Shown here piece by piece: positions 45,267-57,702 of a stretch of 64,000 bases of DNA (the stretch's first letter is position 1; each line of letters opens with the position of its first letter). Source of the stretch: Sarcocystis neurona (taxonomy: Eukaryota; Apicomplexa; Conoidasida; Eucoccidiorida; Sarcocystidae). The stretch spans positions 450,985-514,984 of the forward strand of contig KL647330.1 in the NCBI GenBank assembly GCA_000727475.1. Reading direction: 5' to 3'. Position numbers and translations under genes: made by a program. Under the pieces are notes generated by a model. That model searched no databases. It had not been told where the DNA came from and was given only the letters and a program-made list of their open reading frames with translations.

Positions 45267-48200
45267 ACACGTATATGTATATATATATGTATATATGTAT
45301 ATATTTATATATGTATATATATATGTATTAGCGTTGCTTAAGACTTGATTTGCGTTTGCCTCACCTCTGAGAAATAAGAGATTTCTTTGAGTTTCGATAC
45401 GAAAAACTTTGCAGTTGACAACGCGTGGATCTCCTCCTGCATGACCTGCCATTTTTTTGAAGCGCCATACTACATTTACTGTTTTGCTTTGCCCAATGCT
45501 GCCGGGGCTGCTGTGCGCCTTCGCCTCTACTCCATGCGATCGGTTCTGACCTGCGACACAGTCGGCCAGCAGCAGCGGCAGAATCGCACGGGTGCCCAGC
45601 CGCAGCAACAGCTAAAGATGAACAGACATACATATACATTTGTAGAGAGACAGATACACACAGATACACGTAGGGATGTACACGCAGAGGTATCCGACAA
45701 ACGTATACGTTTGAAGTGTATACGTAGAGATGTAGAAATGCAGACACGTACACCTGAAGCAGTGGAGCCACAAGACAAAACAGCAACAGCACCAGCAGTA
45801 GTCGACGCGCAGGACGGAACGCAGCACGAGGAAGCGGAGCAACAGCAAGGGCAACGCGAGGAAAGGAGCCAAGAAGAAGGAACTGGCAAGAGGGGCATCG
45901 GCCGCAAAGAAGGAGACAGCAGGAAAAGGAGATCAAAGCGCAGCAGGTGGAAAGGGGAAGCACCGGCAGCTGCAGGGGTGCAAGCGGCAGCGAGGAAAGA
46001 CGCAGCAGCAGAAGCAACGCGCAAGAAGCGACAGGAAGACGGAAAGAGGCAGCTGCACGAGAAACGGCAATTTGAAGGAAGGAAGCGAGAGGAGATCGCT
46101 GCAGCAGCAAGACCGCTAAAACCCCAGCAGCAAGTGAGGAGGGGTAGCAAAGGCAGCAGCAAGAGGAGTATCACTCATAGCAGCCGCCGGCGTAAGAGGC
46201 AGCAGCAGCAGCAACACAAGCGGTGGCAGGGAAAGACCCGCGGAAGCAGCAGGAGGCGCGGGAGCCGAACAATATTAGTAGCAAGGAAAAGAGCGACAGA
46301 CGTATCGGAAGCAGAGCAGCAGCCGCAGCAGAAAGCGTCGGAGGAGCAACAGCAAGGGAAGGAAGGCACTCCACCACTTTCACGCGCCGCACATCTTTGG
46401 TACATCAACCCCTCGAAAAAAATCTTCAGTTCTCTACAGAGAAGACACATAGAAAGGAGAACGAAGAACGACAACTGTATTAAGGCAGGAGCTACTTTTA
46501 CTACATCTCAGCAGGTGAGCGTACGCATCAAAAATGGGCACACCAAAGGCCGTGTCGGCCAATCCCCACACATCTCGCTATCTCTGCTGGCTAACAGGAG
46601 TCCCCTTGCATGCGCCGTTTCCTGTGCCCCCACCCGCGGCAACACAGGCGATCTCTGGCCGCCAGCAGCACTCCCCACGCGTGGTCTGTGCACACCGCAG
46701 CTCTCGGATAATTTTGTTGATGGCTAGCAGGAGCGTACGCGGTTCGCGCGCATGCCGCATCTCCGGTATATTCGAGTAAATAGCGCAAGAAGACGTCCTC
46801 GCACAAACGTGTTGACCTATAATAACGTTCCACCTCGAATTAAGACGGACATATACGCAGCCACGTGGACGTTCCCCTGGGCACAGGAGGCCTTCATATA
46901 AATCCCCAAGCACACACATACACGCACAGAAATCTACGCGCAGATACGCGTATCTGTAGGTACGCTGCATATCTGTATACACAAACAAATATACAATACG
47001 CCACCTATTTGACGATATATACATATATATATATTTTGTGTGTTACATATTTGTACACGTAAGTATATAGATGTGTATGTGGTCTGCTACATATTGAATA
47101 TGCACGTATTTCTTTGTTATACTATACACTTGAACATATGTATAGATAGATACAAATGCATACAAGAATACGCAGTAGGTGCCTCTTGCAGTTTCGTGAG
47201 GTCTTACTTAACTGACGTGCTCATATTTTGCTTGCGCACCACTGCGCCGTTGTCACAGCGGCGTCGCTTGTTTCTCCTGATCCTCGAGCGGCAGAAGTGC
47301 ACGGCACGCATGTGTGTGTATTGGGCATCGCACCTAGAGACAGCAAATCTGCGTGACGAGAGGCACCAGCTCTCTCTAATTTACTGCTCAGCAACAAATA
47401 GAAACAAAGTTTCCGTCACAGAGTATATGCATGCAGCAGCTGGAGACGCGTTTCTAGGGGAAGAGCACGCGGTAGTCTTCAGAAGTATCGTCCACTTATC
47501 TGAGATGCCGGTGTTCTTCTGCTGCTGGCGCTCCCACTCCTGCTGCTGAAAGTGATTCTCCTAGTGCTGCGACGTCCTCCACTGCAGCTGCCTTCCGCTG
47601 CCGCAGTGCTGCTCTCTGCGTCTGCTGCGGCCGTTGTTTCTACTTTTGCTGCTGCCGTGTGACCACCACCTGCTGCAGTGGCGTGGCGCGGTGGCTGCTG
47701 CTCCGGTTCCTCCTGCTGCATTGCTGCTGTGCATTCTCGTGCTGGAGCTATGAAACGACTGCTGCTGCGGATACTGGCCTGCGCATCACTGCAGCTGCTT
47801 TCGGTCTTGCCGGTTCCTGCGTTGTTGCCGCTCATATGTCTGCAGCTGCTGGCGCTCGCATGCGTACTCCAGCACTCCTCCTGCAGCAAAAAGTGACCCG
47901 TGACTTTCCCTTTCTTCCGCGCAAACTGGGGAGGGTCTCCCGTGCTCCTTCCGTTGCTGCCCTTGCACCCCGACGTCTCCCACAGCTCTGCTTTGGCTAC
48001 CACACCTGCTCCTGCCCACGCCGCTGCTGTTCGACTTGCGCCACCACCAGTGCTGGTGCCACTACTGTCACTATTACTATACCTGTGCCCACTGCTTGTG
48101 CCGCTGTTGCGCTGTTCTTACTCCTACAAAGTTCGTGCTGGTGGTGCTGCTGCTGATCCTGCTGCTAGCTACGTTGCTGCTCTTGCTGCTGCTCACGTAC

Positions 48201-51200
48201 GGCTGCTGCTTCTGTTGCCGCTGCTCATCTACGGCCGCTTCCGCGGTGGTGCTGTTGCTCGTCTCCGGTTGCTGGTCTTCCTGCTGCTCACCAACCGCTG
48301 CTGCTGCTGTTGCTGCTGCTCATCTACGACTGCTGCTCGTGGTGCTGCTGTGCGTCTACGGCTGCTGCTGCTGCGGCCCTTGCTGTTGTTCGTTCATCGG
48401 GCCGCCAGTGGTGCTGCGGTTGCTCACCTGCAAAGCCCCAGCGCTTGTTAACTCCGAGATACCCTTTCTCCTTAGAAAAGCCGCTAACGAAGACGTACTG
48501 GCCTGCTGAGAAATGCCTGACAGATAATTCGTGCCCCACGGGCAGCAGACAGTCGCTGCTGCATTTGAACTCTGCCTGCCGCTGCTTTGGCTCCACGTTG
48601 GCGCGGATGTAGTGTCCCAGCAGCGGCTTCGAGACGCGATGCAGAGGCCGGTAGCCTTGAAAAACGTGAAGAATGAACAAAAACGGAAAAAAGGAAGAAA
48701 CTCACGTACAACGTAGAGGCGCCCGCGAGATGCAAAAGAAGGAATTGTGCCGGACACGAAGAAGACCGAGACGGCGCTGGCGAACAGAACGAAGACGAGG
48801 GATATACCGACGAAAAACAGCAGACGAGACGAAAAAGGGAAGCTGATGAGGCAGAAGGGCGAGACAGTTGAAGAAACAAGGAGAGATACCACGCAGGCGA
48901 GGAATAGGCCGGCTACTAAACACAGTACGACTACGAGGAACAGTAGCAGCAGCAGCGGCCGCAACACTATTACAGAGGGGCGAGAAGCTACTGGAGCAGC
49001 AACGCCAGCAAGTATACCACAGCAGCAGCTACGAAGCGGGAGCGATACCAGCAGCACCTTCGCCCTAGAAGAAAGAGGTGCGACAGCAAGAGCAGCAGCA
49101 GCAGCAACAGTCGCATCAGGAGGAGAAGCAGCAGAAGCATCAATAGTAGCATCAGCAGGGAAAACAGCAGGATCAACACGAGCAGGAGGGGTGGTAGCGT
49201 CCACAGAAAAGCAGCAGAAGCAGCCGGAGCCCCAGGAGCAGCATCAGCAGCAGGTGCTCTACTCCCGCCAGCAGCAGCAGCAGCAAAAGCAGCGATAGCA
49301 GCAGTCAACCAGGAGGAACACGTTTTGCGTTTGTGTGCCTGCGGCACAGCAGCAACGTAATGCTCGCAGAAGCCGAGCCGGATGACCAGACAGCAAAGAG
49401 GAAGCAAACGAAAGCAGCAAACAGATGCCAGCAGCAGCAAGTCACACCGAAGCAGCAAGAGGAACCAAGCAACGATTAAGAGGGAGAAAGATTCCCCCAG
49501 AAGCACGAAGACGATATATCGATATATAGGTACAAAGGAACGCAGCGCGCGCAAGTGCGTATAGACGAGAGTAGTAGAATAAACAGCAGCAAGACAGACA
49601 CCGGCAGCAGTAGCAAATGCAGTCACAGCAGCCGCAGGAGCAGAACCCGAGCCACGTGGGAGACAGCAGAGGGGCCCCGTGTGCAGCAGCAGGTTCGCTG
49701 GCAGCACCAGCAGGTTCGCTGACAGGAGCAGCAGGTTCGCTGACAGGAGCGGCAGGTTCTCTGACAGCAGCAGCAGGTTCGCTGCCAGCAGCAGGAGGTT
49801 CACTGTCAGCACCGTCACCTCCGGCAGCAGCAGGGTCACTCCCAGCAGCAGCAGGGTCATGCAGAAGAAGAAGACCAACAGCAGCAGGAAGGGACGAGAG
49901 ACTGCAACAGTGCAGAAAGCGGCGTGACAGGAAAACGTGGATAGTTAAGGCCAAGGAAAACAGCGATCCCCGGGGTGTTAAAGAAGAGGAGGCATCACTT
50001 ACGCCGTTGAGCAAGGGAAACAGAAGTAGGTAGTCCACCGCGAAAAACGTCTGCTAGGAACACCGACCAGTATGGCCCCGCTACGGAAGAGAACGCAGCA
50101 GCAGCGCGCGCCGTAAAGTGGCAGTGGTGCCAGCAGAGCAGCAGCCGCGGCAGAAAGACGGGGAAGCAAGGAAGGACAGATGCAGTAGTAGCAGTCGAAA
50201 GGAGATGCAAAAGTCAACACTGCGAAAAACACGAAGAAAGAGAGAAACAGAAGAAGCCGCAGGGCAGCAGCAGCAGCAGTGGCAGTCGAGGAGGCAGAGG
50301 TGGCACCGGACCGTCGCAGCAGCGCTAGAGCCGCGGGACGAAGAGAGAACCAGAGCAGCAGAAGCAAAGCAGCGGCAGCAGCACAGAAAGCGCACTTAAG
50401 CAGCAGGAGCAGCAGTGGCAGCAGCAGAGCAGCGAGACGCAGCAGACCGCGCAGAAGAACAGCAGGAATATCAGGGAAGGCGCACAAGGCCCCAGAAGCG
50501 TGGGAGGACTCACCGATTCCCAGCACAACGGCTTCATATCCGTCTTTGTCGAGCGTTCGATTATCTAGAACGACGCAGCGGTCGACCTGCACGACTGTGA
50601 TGGGGTGCCTCTCACCCCAGCCATCCCAGAGCGACAGCATGCCTACTTTGTAGCCCAGGACCCCACATCTGCAGCAGCAGCCACCGCCGAAGAAGAAGAA
50701 GCAGCAACAGCCACACAGATGCAGCCGCGAGAGACGGAGCCACACACAAGAAGTAGCAGCAGTAGCAGGCACAAAGGGAGCAGCAGCAGTACCCATACAA
50801 CAGCAGCGGTCACAAATGCAACCGTACAAAAAGCAGCAGCAGCAGCCGGGGCCGAAGCAGCCGTACGCAGGAACAGGTGAAGCAGCAGCGGGAGCCAGAA
50901 GTGGGGCAGCAGCAGCAGCAGCTGCCAGAGAGTGCGCAGCAGCAGCAGCCGCCGCAGAACGGGCAGCAGCAGCAGCCACCACAGAAGGGGCAGCAGCAGG
51001 AGCCACCCACACCACAGTAGCGGCCGCAGAAGCAGCTCCCGCATACAGGAAGCAGCAGCAGCCACAGAAGAAGCAGTAGCAGCGGAACAGCACCGGCCGC
51101 AGACGCGGCCACACGACAAGCACCGGGAGAACCTACACGAACAGCAGAGCTACGTAGAAGGTCGCACAAGTTTGCAGTCACAAGTCGAGAATGAAGAGGA

Positions 51201-53532
51201 GAATAAACATCAACACAGGTTTCCTTTCTACTCTCTTTTCATCTTCGATAACCCGACACAAATATAATCACGTACATACGTAATCTGACACTACTTCGAA
51301 TGCATATATATATATATACACTTATACACACGTGTGTGTAGGGGTGTGTGTATGTGTGTTTTGTCGTATACAGTCGCACTGTTACGGCTCTCCTATTATG
51401 CTGTAGATGGACTACTTAGAGACATAGATATGTGTATGCGTATAGAAGATGTCTACACAAATGTATGTACGGTATGCATATACACATATACATACATACA
51501 TAGTTGCGCTTGTAGCACCATATATGACGTACTGAGTATACGTCGGTCTCTCTTCGTGCAGACCGGTGACTCCATCACGTAAAGTTCAGAAAGATAGAGT
51601 TCCCCTACGTACACATGTATATATACGCCCACATTTATATATGTATGTCGATGCCAGCGGAGCCCTTGTCGAAGCATGCAACTCTACATATTATATACGC
51701 GCCAGCAGGCTGACAAAGTATGTGTGTGTGTGTGTGTCTTCCTCTGTTTTGCTCTCTTTTGTGAGTGTGTGAATATAAACATACATGTGTACATACCTGC
51801 GACTGTTCCAGGAGGGCGTAACGGAACGAAGAAGCGGATGAATATGGTCAGCAGGAATTGTTTCGGTTTCTCTTATCAAAGGAGGGGCGGCATACGTGGA
51901 AGGCTCACGAAGCCTTTCGAGGCGATGCAGCCATCTGCTGTCGTAACACCGCACACTTTGCCGCAGAGCCCAGGCAGCAAGAGCCGCCGACGCAGCAGCA
52001 CGAGGACAGAACGGGGGACAGGCAACAGTAGCGGCAACGTGAGTGGCCGAAGCAGCAGCAGAAGCTGGACAAGCAGCAGCAGGAAGTGCCGGGAAAACAG
52101 CAGCACCAGCGGCTGCCGCAGGAGGAGGAGATACGCAGGTAGAACGAGCGGCAGCAGCAGCAGAGAGTGCGGGGGCCGCTGAAAAACCGGCAGCTGTAGC
52201 AGCCGCAGTGGCAGCGCGAACAGCAAAGTGACGAATCGCAGAAGGGTGTGCAGCAACAGCAGCAGCAGATGACGGAGACGCAGGTGTGGAAGGAGAGAAA
52301 GCCGTAGCAGGAGAAATAATAGTGCGAGAGAACGTGGATAGAAGAGCCACGGCTGAGGAGAAGCGCAGCACCTGTGGGCCCTGGGTAACAGCGGCAGTGA
52401 AGCGGGCACCAGGCGCAGCAGGGTAGTGGCCGCAACGAACAGGTCGGCACGCAGCAGAAGAGGAAGCAGCGGAAGGAGCAGCAGCGGCATGAGGACCCGT
52501 ATGAGCAGCAGGACTGCTAGTAGCGGAAGCCGGAACAAGGGGTGGAGCAGCAGCCGCAGCAGCAGCGTAGCAGGCATTAGGAGCCATCTCGACGCATGCA
52601 GCAGAGCTGCGGGCTGCAAAGAAAGTAGCTGGGAGGGCAAGAAGCATAGCACTAGAAGCAGCAGCAGCTACACGGCGGCCTGAGACCGTCTGGTTACGGG
52701 CGTGCAAAACTACAGACACTTTATCGTCGTTGACAGCTGCTGTATTCGCACCAGCTGCAGCAAGTGAGAATAATTCTGACTTCCTGCTGCATGCCCAGGT
52801 GGCAACGTCGGGTGCTGCACCGCGGCAACTGGTGCAACGGCTGCGGCAGCAAGCTGCTGGCTGCTCTGCAGGAGCAGCAGCAAACGGGTCAGTCAGGGCA
52901 GCGGCAGCAATACGAAGAGCAGCAGCAGCGGCCGGAGGACGCAAAGCAGCCTGAGAGGCAACGGTGGAGGAGGGAACGGCAGCAGCAGGACAAGCGAGAG
53001 ACCCAGCACGACGGGCGAAGCGAGGGGCAGAAGAAGCAGCAGACGTTGTGGAAGAACTACTCCGAGCAGCAACCGTAGAGCGACACAGATTGTACGTGGC
53101 GACGGCGGCGAGAGCAGCACCACCTCCCTGGCGAGCGCTGCGACGACAAGGAGAACGGGTCGTCGCAGCACCGGGAAGAGCAGCAGCAAGAGAGGAAGAA
53201 TAAAAAGCTGAGGCGGATGCAGCGGCAGCAAGAGCCGCCGCAGCAGGGGCGACAATAGAAGTGGCAGTAGCGGAGGCGACCGCAGCAGAAGCACGCGTCG
53301 CGGAAGGAGAAACAGAACGGCGATGGTCATGAGGAGATGGGGGACTCCTCAGGCACGGAGCCGCAGCAACGGAGAGCGCGGCCGTGAAGCGGAAGAGACG
53401 GTGTGCTTCAGCATTACAGAGAGAAGCAGCAGCTGCTGCTGCCTGCTCCAAGCCCAAACTACGCGGCACCATTTCGTTCACTGCTTTCTGGACGAGAGGA
53501 TTCTTTCCACAGAAGGAGACACCCGCAGACAC
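44790..53532 (-). CDS. MRPL3: Mitochondrial (bacterial-type) ribosomal protein uL3m, five exons
   Basis: Exons 53532-51797, 50668-50514, 48655-48428, 45550-45365 and 44998-44790 have phases that match at every junction and sum to 2514 nt (837 aa). The conserved core starts at about residue 579: CGVLGYKVGMLSLWDGWGE, RHPITVVQVD, KPLLGHYIRANVEPKQR, GHELSVRHFSAGQYV, KGYLGVNKRWGFAGQNRSHG, SSPGSIGQ, FKKMAGHAGGDPRVV, then NLLFLRGCIPGYRGSVVKI. This is the uL3 fold that builds the base of the large subunit near the peptidyl-transferase centre. The C-terminal tail (NIPLHYPTFVP ... FLYPEIPIYDKEG) resembles animal mitochondrial L3 more than plastid L3, so mitochondrial location is favoured over apicoplast. 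Exon 1 encodes about 560 residues of Ala/Ser/Pro-rich sequence, ending IRETETIPADHIHPLL just before the core. The real start could be at a later Met. Introns carry CAG repeats and minisatellites. Confidence 0.93.
45170..45335. repeat. TA/TATATG microsatellite in L3 intron 4
   Basis: Nearly pure TA and TATATG repeats fill most of the short intron between L3 exons 4 and 5. Six-frame open frames here are Tyr/Ile repeats only. Confidence 0.9.
46530..46860. other. Non-repetitive island inside L3 intron 3
   Basis: About 330 bp of unique GC-rich sequence, open on the plus strand (46534-46779, 81 aa) and in two minus frames (one reads YSNIPEMRHAREPRTLLLAI then NKIIRELRCAQTTRG). The L3 protein is continuous without it. 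Function unknown. A nested gene or alternative exon is possible. Confidence 0.3.
47500..48420. repeat. GCTGCT/CTG block in L3 intron 3
   Basis: CTG-type triplets on the plus strand over about 47515-48420 directly precede (in gene sense) or overlap the start of intron 3, whose donor is GTGAGC at 48427. Plus-strand frames read Leu/Cys/Ala and minus frames Ala/Ser/Gln. No frame shows a domain. Confidence 0.7.
49676..49870. repeat. 21-bp minisatellite in L3 intron 2
   Basis: A GCAGGTTCGCTGACAGGAGCA-type unit repeats about eight or nine times with substitutions that keep a 21-bp spacing, so it remains open as seven-residue repeats on both strands (plus AAGSLTG, minus SEPAAPV). It is spliced out if the L3 model is right. 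Confidence 0.85.
50690..51120. repeat. CAG/GCAGCAGCC block in L3 intron 1
   Basis: CAG and GCC triplets run from just upstream of the exon-2 acceptor (ends 50669) to about 51090. The plus strand is Ala/Gln-rich and the minus strand Cys/Leu/Trp-rich. The acceptor polypyrimidine tract of exon 2 is itself a CTG repeat (GGTGGCTGCTGCTGCAG). Confidence 0.75.
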
Positions 53533-54470
53533 GTACGACAGAATACGGCAGACTAAAACGGTAGACGATCACATTTTCGGGATGCTGCATACACAGAGGG
53601 ATGGAAACATACGTAGGGAGGTATATATGTGTACACGTGGCTACATTTAGGTACACGAAGTGTCGCATGTATTTATGGGATACACAAGGAGAAAGGAGAA
53701 AAATACTGAACCCAGAGCTTCTAAAAAAAAATGACCCTTTGAATTTCGTCTCAACACGAGCACGAGATTAATTCTGAAGCGAGTTTTCTATAAGACTCCC
53801 CAATACCAGGAGGAGTGACGCACGTAAGTGGACACAAGGGGAAAACGGCGCATTAAAATGTATAAATTGTATCTTTTCTCTTCGTGCAGACTGCACGTAT
53901 ACATGCGTTCTGTGTGTGTGTGTGTGTATGTGTGTGTGTATGGATATGTATATACACGTAAATGCGTATAAGGGTGTACGTTTGCAGAGCACTGTCTTGT
54001 CTTCATTATAAGAAGGAGGAGTGAAGCGATGGAGAGTGGGAAACAACCAGGTGTGTGTGCCGACGAGAACCATTATCTTCCCACAGACGCATGATCTACA
54101 CAGATATGTGCAAGGAAAAAAGTCTTCCACAGCAGTATACTCCTGTGAGCAATTCATATCTGTATGTATATTGTGGGGCAGAGAGGGCGAAGATGTAGGA
54201 TATTATGAGGACCAGGTAATTATGAAGAGTGGAAAGTAGATCTCTTAAACCGCAGGACACCGTGTCCAACATACACGTAGAGAGATAGAGAGAGATGTGT
54301 GTCAATATATGTGTCTATCTTGTAGCCCACTTCCCTATTTTCGTGTGCGTGAATATATCCCTATAGATACAGATAGATGGATAGATATACGTACACATGT
54401 ACGTAAGGATGCGCCACAGGAATGCGGACATCCTTCTGAAGAGACGGTCTGCGTTATCAGAGCGAGGAAA

Positions 54471-54766
54471 ATGGACGGTCTGGACGGAATTTTGGCTTCT
54501 ACTCCAGCACAGCCACTCCCGCACTCTGCCCGTCGTTGGTAGCAACAGCAGCAATACCGGCCCTAGCAAAACTTGGAGAGCGTCGAGACCGTCACCTCAG
54601 CAGCGTCAAGGAGAAAAAAAGAAAGACGACGCAGCTGAGGCTACAACAGCAGCAGAACCAAGAAGACATGCAACGACAGCGGGTCTTCAAAGCACCTGCT
54701 AGTCGGCGCCCTGCACGAGGACGGGAGGCAACCCCCGGCAAGAGACGCAGCAGGAAACGCTCTTAA
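54471..54766 (+). CDS. Hypothetical basic, Gln-rich open frame
   Basis: A plus-strand frame at 54536-54766 reads LAKLGERRDRHLSSVKEKKR, a Gln-rich helix, then QEDMQRQRVFKAPASRRPAR, and ends in a basic tail. An overlapping frame has a good ATG context at 54471 (MDGLDGILASTPAQPLPHSA). I cannot join them by convincing splice sites or name the family; the Lys/Arg-Gln helix ending in RVFKAPAS is only loosely like microtubule-associated motifs. It would be divergent from the L3 gene and share its upstream region. Confidence 0.25.
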
Positions 54767-54916
54767 AAAGATCAGCACCAGCCGTAGGAACCAAATTACA
54801 ACCAGCAGGAGCATCCGAAACAGAAGGCTCCGGTTTCTTCACATCCAGTGTGGAAGAAACGGTATCCGAAAAAAATTAATTTTCTCCTGTATAGACCGTG
54901 CGTCGGTATATAGTCG

Positions 54917-55231
54917 GTGCCCGGACAGCTGCAACAAGAAGAAGGCTTACGCTCGACACGCTGCTGTATCTCCACAAGGAGGAACCCAAGCTGGTGCCTG
55001 CTGCTGAGGGGTCTGGTCGCTGTGACGAAGTATGCCCATGGAACTCAACTGATTTTCGCAGGTAGGCTGCTTCGTGCAGTGAAGTCTACCGGAGAGGCAC
55101 AGAGTGTGCTACGGGGGAGGAATGCATCGTTTCTGGTTGTCTCTGATGAAGACCAGTACTTCCTTCGCGATGCTTTGAAAACATCGCGAGAGAGACAGAG
55201 TAGAGAGTGGGCTGTGCTCTCTGCAGACTAG
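54917..55231 (+). CDS. Hypothetical 104-aa open frame
   Basis: Mixed-composition frame with GTQLIFAGRLLRAVKSTGEA and ASFLVVSDEDQYFLRDALKT in its second half. No recognised domain. It follows the 54.5-54.8 kb frame on the same strand with about 150 bp between, so the two may be exons of one gene, but I could not show matching splice sites. Confidence 0.25.
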   Translation: MPGQLQQEEGLRSTRCCISTRRNPSWCLLLRGLVAVTKYAHGTQLIFAGRLLRAVKSTGEAQSVLRGRNASFLVVSDEDQYFLRDALKTSRERQSREWAVLSAD

Positions 55232-55259
55232 AAGGCAACTCGTACTATCAGGTAATGAA

Positions 55260-55400
55260 CAACTGGTGGGAAGAGAAGTCTTCAAGAGATATCTCTATGG
55301 AACTCTTAACGACTGGTTAGTAGAAATAACTTCAGGGAATACCTCAATAAACAAATGGTGGGAGGGAAGAGTTCAGGGGACACCTCCATGGAACTCTTAA
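55260..55400. repeat. Two diverged ~68-bp tandem units
   Basis: GGTGGGAAGAGAAGTCTTCAAGAGATATCTCTATGGAACTCTTAAC (about 55266-55311) recurs as GGTGGGAGGGAAGAGTTCAGGGGACACCTCCATGGAACTCTTAAC (about 55356-55400), with a partial middle copy (ACTTCAGGGAATACCTCAATAA) at about 55329. No coding frame. Confidence 0.65.
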
Positions 55401-55700
55401 CAGCAATTAATATTAGTGAACATGATGTCTACTTGCTTAATGGGGGGCAACGGTGCCAGGTTAGAGCAAGATGTCTGTAACATAGAGCACAGTGCACGTC
55501 TGGATGCGGACGGTTTTAATATAGCAGTCATATGTCCCACAGAAAGAGGAAACGTATAATTGTTTCTAAAAGCAGAATCTGCACTGTTTCCGCATCGGTG
55601 ATGCACTACGGCCCATCATCTGGATAAAGTAGTTTATACTGTACGATGTGCAAGGAGTGTGGTGTGGCGTGAAGCATCTACGGCTGTAAGCGTCCACGTA

Positions 55701-56140
55701 CCCATGAAGTGTACGAGTGAGCACTTGTAGTTGATATTCTACGGATCAATTAGCCCCTTCATCTTTATTCTTTCTCTGTCTTCCCCCTTATGTATATGAG
55801 GGCAAAAATACCCGTGAAGTGTACGAGTGAGCACTTGTAGTTGATATTCTACGGATCAATCAGCCTCTTCATCTTTATTCTTTCTCTGTCTTCCCCCTTA
55901 TGTATGTGAAGGCAAAAATACACATGAAGTGTACGAGTGAACACTTGTAGTTGATATTCTACGGATCAATCAGCCTCTTCATCTTTATTCTTTCTCTGTC
56001 TTCCCCCTTATGTATGTGAGGGCAAAAATACCCGTGAAGTGTACGAGTGAGCACTTGTAGTTGATATTCTACGGATCAATCAGCCTCTTCATCTTTATTC
56101 TTTCTCTGTCTTCCCCCTTATGTATGTGAAGGCAAAAATA
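55701..56140. repeat. Four tandem copies of a 110-bp repeat
   Basis: Units start at 55701, 55811, 55921 and 56031, with a constant 110-bp period and only a few substitutions (for example CCCATG/CCCGTG/CACATG at the unit start and TGTATATGAG/TGTATGTGAA near the end). Each contains GAAGTGTACGAGTGA, GATATTCTACGGATCAAT, a pyrimidine-rich block TCTTTCTCTGTCTTCCCCC and a GGCAAAAATA end. There is no open frame. The low divergence suggests recent amplification. Confidence 0.95.
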
Positions 56141-57702
56141 CGCGGTGACGTGGACGTGCACGAAGGTACGGGAAACTGAAAATACAGGTAGAGAACACCA
56201 ATAGACACAGAATTGTGCTGGTGGGTACACGGGTAGTTCAACGCGTAGCAGAAAAGGAGGCCGGTGAATGAATACAGAGATCAATTGAGAAATCAGGATG
56301 TCACGAACAGATGAAAGCGAGCAGACGTCGTCTGCGTCCTACCGAACAGCCGATCTAGCAGTTACCATCAGGAACTGCTTTTGTAGTTAGCAACGCCAAT
56401 TAGTCAATTAGTTGTCAAACACGTCACTAATATTAAAGCAGCCTCGAAAGTCCAACTGATGCTGATACGCGGTTGGTCCCCCCCCCCTGAGAAAGGTCTC
56501 GATGATGGCTGAATATAATAGCGTACTGCAACATACTCAAAAGTAGACGTACTCTCACCTGCTTGCGTATTCTTCAGATGAAAGGCGTACACACCAAGAA
56601 CTTGCCCAAATGAGGTGTTGACCCGTGAACATCTATGTATATGTATACAGATTATGGTGTACACTTTAATTGGCCCCTTCCAGCACAGGCGCACTACAGC
56701 TGCTTAGGAGGCAAATGCGCATGACTGCCAGCAGTGTGCGATACTTCGTCCACATAATCATGCGCCAGGCAAGATATTCTCTTCAGGCTCTGCTGCTCTT
56801 CAACCTTCGGTGCTTTCCCTTCAGTAGCCCTTGCGTGCTTGGTTGTGAACACGGAAAGCTACAACCACTCACATACATTCTGTGCATTTACCTTGCCTCA
56901 CGTGTCGTTACACATCCAGTCGCAAACCCTGATCGCCACAACATGCGTTCCAAGCATCGATGCATACGTCTCCATCACTGCTCCACCTTGCACGTGCTCA
57001 TCCGTCTCAGACATTCGCGGTGGTTAACTAAAACCCCCATGGATACGCCATCTCAAGTTTGCCTGAACACACCCGGGCTACGTGGCGAACAGCCTTGTGG
57101 TAACTTGCGCGTAAGAGTCTGCATTTGTATACTTCGTACGTGTACACGTACGCTACCACTGTCTTCACAGTAGCATATTTGTTTCCAAGATACCTGCACA
57201 GACGCAATAATGCACCCTTAAGTGACAGACGTACGTGCACATGTACGGTACTAGTGCTTCCACGGTAAACGTATTTGTTTTTAACGTGCCTGTACACACA
57301 GAGTTCAGGCGCCTCTGGGTGACACTGATACTTGTATGCGCGTGTGTGTGCAGATTCTTTGTGTCTGAGCTCTCAAGTACCTCCTAGAGGTTCCACGCAA
57401 CTGTAGTATATGGATTTTTATGTTACAAATAGACACCTGCATACAGGGTTACGGGAGCTTGCGACCGTCCGTCCCTGTTCGCTACCCGTGTGTGTCTACG
57501 GTACACCCCACATGTGTTCGACAAAGTACTGCCAGCGCATGCTCTTTCAACTGCGAAAGAGGCTTGTATGCCATTCGTTCTCTACTACTGCAGAAGGAAG
57601 GCTGCCTCGTTTCTATTCATCCATCGTCCCAGCGCGTGACAATACTGTATGTGTAAGGCTCCCGTGGGTTTGAGGCTGGCTGCATTCGGCACTGCACACT
57701 AG

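Noticed and set aside
45387..46727. 446-codon plus-strand open frame rich in Gln, Arg and Lys
   Set aside because: It lies antisense to L3 exon 4 and intron 3, has no domain, and is kept open by CAG-type repeats.
55701..56140. CRISPR-like array
   Set aside because: The whole 110-bp unit is repeated with no unique spacers, and the genome is eukaryotic.
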